Assembly (NCBI GenBank): GCA_050049355.1
Contig: JASFWK010000100.1
Location: 1-7,876 of the forward strand
Direction of reading: 5' to 3'
DNA length: 7,876 bases
From: JASFWK01 sp050049355
GTDB lineage: Bacteria > Chloroflexota > Anaerolineae > B4-G1 > DUEL01
Both the position numbers and the translations under genes were made by a program. Below, piece after piece: positions 6,111-7,876 of the stretch (its first letter is position 1; the number at the start of each line of letters is the position of its first letter). A model generated the notes under the pieces. The model made no database searches. It was given only the letters and a program-made list of their open reading frames with translations, and was not told the DNA's origin.

Positions 6111-6112
6111 CT
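6074..6112 (+). terminator. Intrinsic terminator inside the flavoprotein leader
   Basis: AGGGGGCG (6074-6081) pairs perfectly with CGCCCCCT (6094-6101). GGA/TCC can extend the stem inward past one bulged T, leaving a five-base loop. The stem is followed directly by TCTTTGCTTTCT, a U-rich run. It stands about 190 bases after the predicted transcription start and 95 bases before the GTG of the flavoprotein gene. It therefore either ends a small RNA or acts as a conditional attenuator for the gene. Confidence 0.75.
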
Positions 6113-6130
6113 GCAGGCAAGTGGGCCAAG

Positions 6131-6182
6131 CGTGACCCGCACGAGGTGCACCACCACTTCTTCTTCCTGGTGCTAGGTCATG
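6131..6182 (+). other. Stem-loop just ahead of the flavoprotein start
   Basis: CGTGACC (6131-6137) faces GGTCATG (6176-6182) with one G-T pair, and inside it GCACCA (6148-6153) pairs with TGGTGC (6168-6173) around a pyrimidine-rich loop. The 3' arm includes the ATG at 6180, an alternative in-frame start, and ends 13 bases before the ribosome site. It may affect translation or mRNA stability, or reflect an operator with TGACC half-sites. Confidence 0.35.
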
Positions 6183-6194
6183 CACACAAACAAC

Positions 6195-6203
6195 AGGGGA
6201 GGA
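6195..6203 (+). promoter_or_regulatory. Ribosome binding site deciding the GTG start at 6207
   Basis: AGGGGAGGA is purine-rich and contains GGAGG (6198-6202), 4 bases from GTG at 6207. The in-frame ATG at 6180 would add only nine residues and has no good ribosome site before it. The protein family usually begins a few residues before the HPIL motif, which also favours 6207. Confidence 0.6.
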
Positions 6204-6206
6204 CAC

Positions 6207-7876
6207 GTGCCGGATTATCGTATTCGTGAACATCCCATACTCCCGGTCGACGATAGGGCGCAGTTCGAGTTCACCTGGCAGGGCCGGGCGATGCGCGCCA
6301 AGGAGGGGGAGACCATCGCCTCGGCCCTCTTTGCCAACGGCGTGCGCATCTTCGGTCACCACGCCAAGGACAGGGCGCCGCAAGGTATCTTCTGCGCCAA
6401 CGGGCAGTGCGCCCAGTGCCTGGTGACGGCAGACGGTCTCCCCGTAAAGTCGTGCATGACGGCCGTGCGGCCGGGGATGGAGGTCGAGCCCCTTGACGGT
6501 AAGCCCCTCCTTCCCGACGTTCAAGGCGTGCCCGAGATGCACCGCATTCAGATCGTCGAGGTCGAGTGCTTGATCATCGGGGGCGGGCCAGCAGGCCTGT
6601 CGGCTGCCATCGAACTGGGCAAGGCTGGCGTGCGCACGCTGGTCGTGGACGACAAGCACCGCTTGGGCGGCAAGTTGATCCTCCAGACCCACAAGTTCTT
6701 CGGGTCGGTGGATGATTGTCACGCAGGAACCCGAGGCATCGACATCGCCACCAGGCTGGAGCAGGAGGTGCGCGAGTTCGAGAACGTCCAGGTCTGGCTC
6801 AACACCACTGCCCTGGCCGTGTTCTCCGACCGCAAGGTGGGTGTGCTCCGGGAAGGACACTATGTGGTCGTCCAACCCCACGTCCTGCTGGTAGCGACCG
6901 GCGCGCGGGAGAAGTCGCTGCCCTTCAAGGGAAACACGCTGCCGGGCGTCTACGGCGCGGGGGCCTTTCAGACGCTTGTGAATCGGGACCTTGTACAGCC
7001 CACGGAGCGGCTCTTCATCGTCGGCGGAGGCAACGTCGGGCTGATAGCCGGTTACCATTCCCTTCAGGCCGGCATCCAGGTGGTCGGTCTCTGCGAGGCC
7101 CTGCCGGAGTGCTCCGGCTATAAGGTCCACAAGGACAAACTGATGCGTATGGGCGTGCCCATCTACACTTCCCACACCGTCCTCAGCGCCAACGGCGATA
7201 CCCAGGTGGAGTCGGTGACGATCGCCCAAGTACGTGAGAACTGGCAGACCATTCCGGGCACGGAGAAGACCTTCGCCTGTGATACCGTTCTGGTTGCCGT
7301 GGGATTGGATCCAGTGGACGAGTTCGTTCACAAGGGTCGCGAATTCGGGCTGCCGACCTACGCCGCGGGCGACGCCGAGGAGATCGCCGAGGCATCCGCC
7401 GCTATGTTCACCGGCCGCATCCGGGGATTGGAGATCGCTCAAGCCCTGGGTCGAGATGTGGGAGAAGTCCCCCCGGAATGGCAGCGCACCGCCGAGATCC
7501 TCAAATCCCGTCCCGGCGCGGTGGTCACCGAGGATATTCCGGAGCTCGAAGAAGGGGTCTTCCCCGTCCTTCACTGCGCCCAAGAGATCCCCTGCAATCC
7601 CTGCACCTCCGTCTGCCCTAAGGAGTGCATCCTCATCGAGGGGGAGGACATGCGAGGATTGCCAGAGTACACAGGGGAGGGATGCACGGGATGCACACAA
7701 TGTGTTGCCGTTTGCCCGGGTCTGGCGATCACGCTCGTGGACTACCGGAATGACGTCGGATGCGCAACAGTGACAATCCCTCACGAGTTTTCGTCTGAGA
7801 CCATCCACGAAGGGGACGTGGTCACGGTATTGGATACGGAGGGGACTTTGCTGGACAACGTGGAGGTCGTGGAGGT
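6207..7876 (+). CDS. FAD-dependent oxidoreductase with 2Fe-2S and double 4Fe-4S regions, sarcosine oxidase alpha/HcnB-like (partial, 3' end missing)
   Basis: The frame stays open for 556 residues to the window end. The N-terminus (YRIREHPIL, then residues 18-105) is a 2Fe-2S ferredoxin-like domain with C63, C68, C71 and C83. An FAD-binding Rossmann fold follows with GGGPAG at 125-130 and, later, LLVATGAREK and LPGVYGAGAF. A second dinucleotide fold, probably for NAD(P)-type binding, has GGGNVG at 273-278. A C-terminal double-cluster region has C457, C463, C466, C470-Pro and C493, C496, C499, C503-Pro, fitting two 4Fe-4S clusters with an enlarged first gap. This order is known in alpha subunits of sarcosine oxidase, HcnB-type and dye-linked proline dehydrogenase-like complexes. 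These pass electrons from amine or amino-acid oxidation by a partner DadA-like subunit. Partner genes would lie just downstream, outside the window. The substrate cannot be assigned. Expression is probably governed by the strong promoter and terminator upstream. Confidence 0.9.
   Translation, partial: MPDYRIREHPILPVDDRAQFEFTWQGRAMRAKEGETIASALFANGVRIFGHHAKDRAPQGIFCANGQCAQCLVTADGLPVKSCMTAVRPGMEVEPLDGKPLLPDVQGVPEMHRIQIVEVECLIIGGGPAGLSAAIELGKAGVRTLVVDDKHRLGGKLILQTHKFFGSVDDCHAGTRGIDIATRLEQEVREFENVQVWLNTTALAVFSDRKVGVLREGHYVVVQPHVLLVATGAREKSLPFKGNTLPGVYGAGAFQTLVNRDLVQPTERLFIVGGGNVGLIAGYHSLQAGIQVVGLCEALPECSGYKVHKDKLMRMGVPIYTSHTVLSANGDTQVESVTIAQVRENWQTIPGTEKTFACDTVLVAVGLDPVDEFVHKGREFGLPTYAAGDAEEIAEASAAMFTGRIRGLEIAQALGRDVGEVPPEWQRTAEILKSRPGAVVTEDIPELEEGVFPVLHCAQEIPCNPCTSVCPKECILIEGEDMRGLPEYTGEGCTGCTQCVAVCPGLAITLVDYRNDVGCATVTIPHEFSSETIHEGDVVTVLDTEGTLLDNVEVVE

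Noticed and set aside
5781..7808. A 675-codon open frame on the - strand opposite the flavoprotein gene.
   Set aside because: It is a shadow of the + strand gene, which shows clear 2Fe-2S, FAD, NAD(P) and 4Fe-4S motifs. The antisense translation has no recognisable domain and crosses the promoter, leader RNA and terminator region. Long antisense frames are common in GC-rich DNA.

Overview
The window looks like GC-rich bacterial chromosome. All recognisable genes lie on the + strand, and there is no rRNA, tRNA, IS element or CRISPR array. The gene content (a DUF2207 protein with a polyglycine tail, a YdjI-type SPFH protein, and an FeS/FAD amine-dehydrogenase-like enzyme carrying 4Fe-4S motifs) suggests an environmental, probably anaerobic or microaerophilic bacterium such as a member of Chloroflexota. 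That lineage guess is inference and weak.

Layout. (1) 1-144 is the tail of an unidentified gene. (2) 334-1278 is a polyprenyl-phosphate glycosyltransferase of the GtrB/ArnC/DPM1 type, with its own sigma-70-like promoter at 269-297. (3) 1438-5475 is a compact four-gene cluster: a DUF2207 membrane protein, a two-TM protein with a predicted winged helix and zinc ribbon, a charged helical coiled-coil protein, and a cytosolic SPFH protein with a SHOCT-like tail. It has a promoter-like site at 1373-1401 and ends at a hairpin at 5580-5626. (4) 5476-6206 is noncoding. It holds several inverted repeats, a consensus promoter (TTGACA, 17 bp, TATAAT) and a structured RNA of about 220 nt closed by an intrinsic terminator at 6074-6110. 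(5) 6207-7876 is the 5' part of a large flavoprotein with an N-terminal 2Fe-2S domain, FAD and NAD(P)-type Rossmann motifs and a double 4Fe-4S region. It runs off the window with its reading frame open.

How the parts may work together. The four-gene cluster resembles in composition the SPFH/zinc-ribbon/membrane partners of the Bacillus PspA system (ydjGHI). Here a different short coiled-coil protein takes the place of PspA, and a membrane protein with a possible nucleic-acid-binding or PCI-like winged helix is added. An envelope-stress or membrane-organising module is the best hypothesis; no function is proven by sequence. The flavoprotein probably starts an operon for catabolic oxidation of an amino acid or secondary amine, and its transcription may be controlled by terminator readthrough in the leader RNA.
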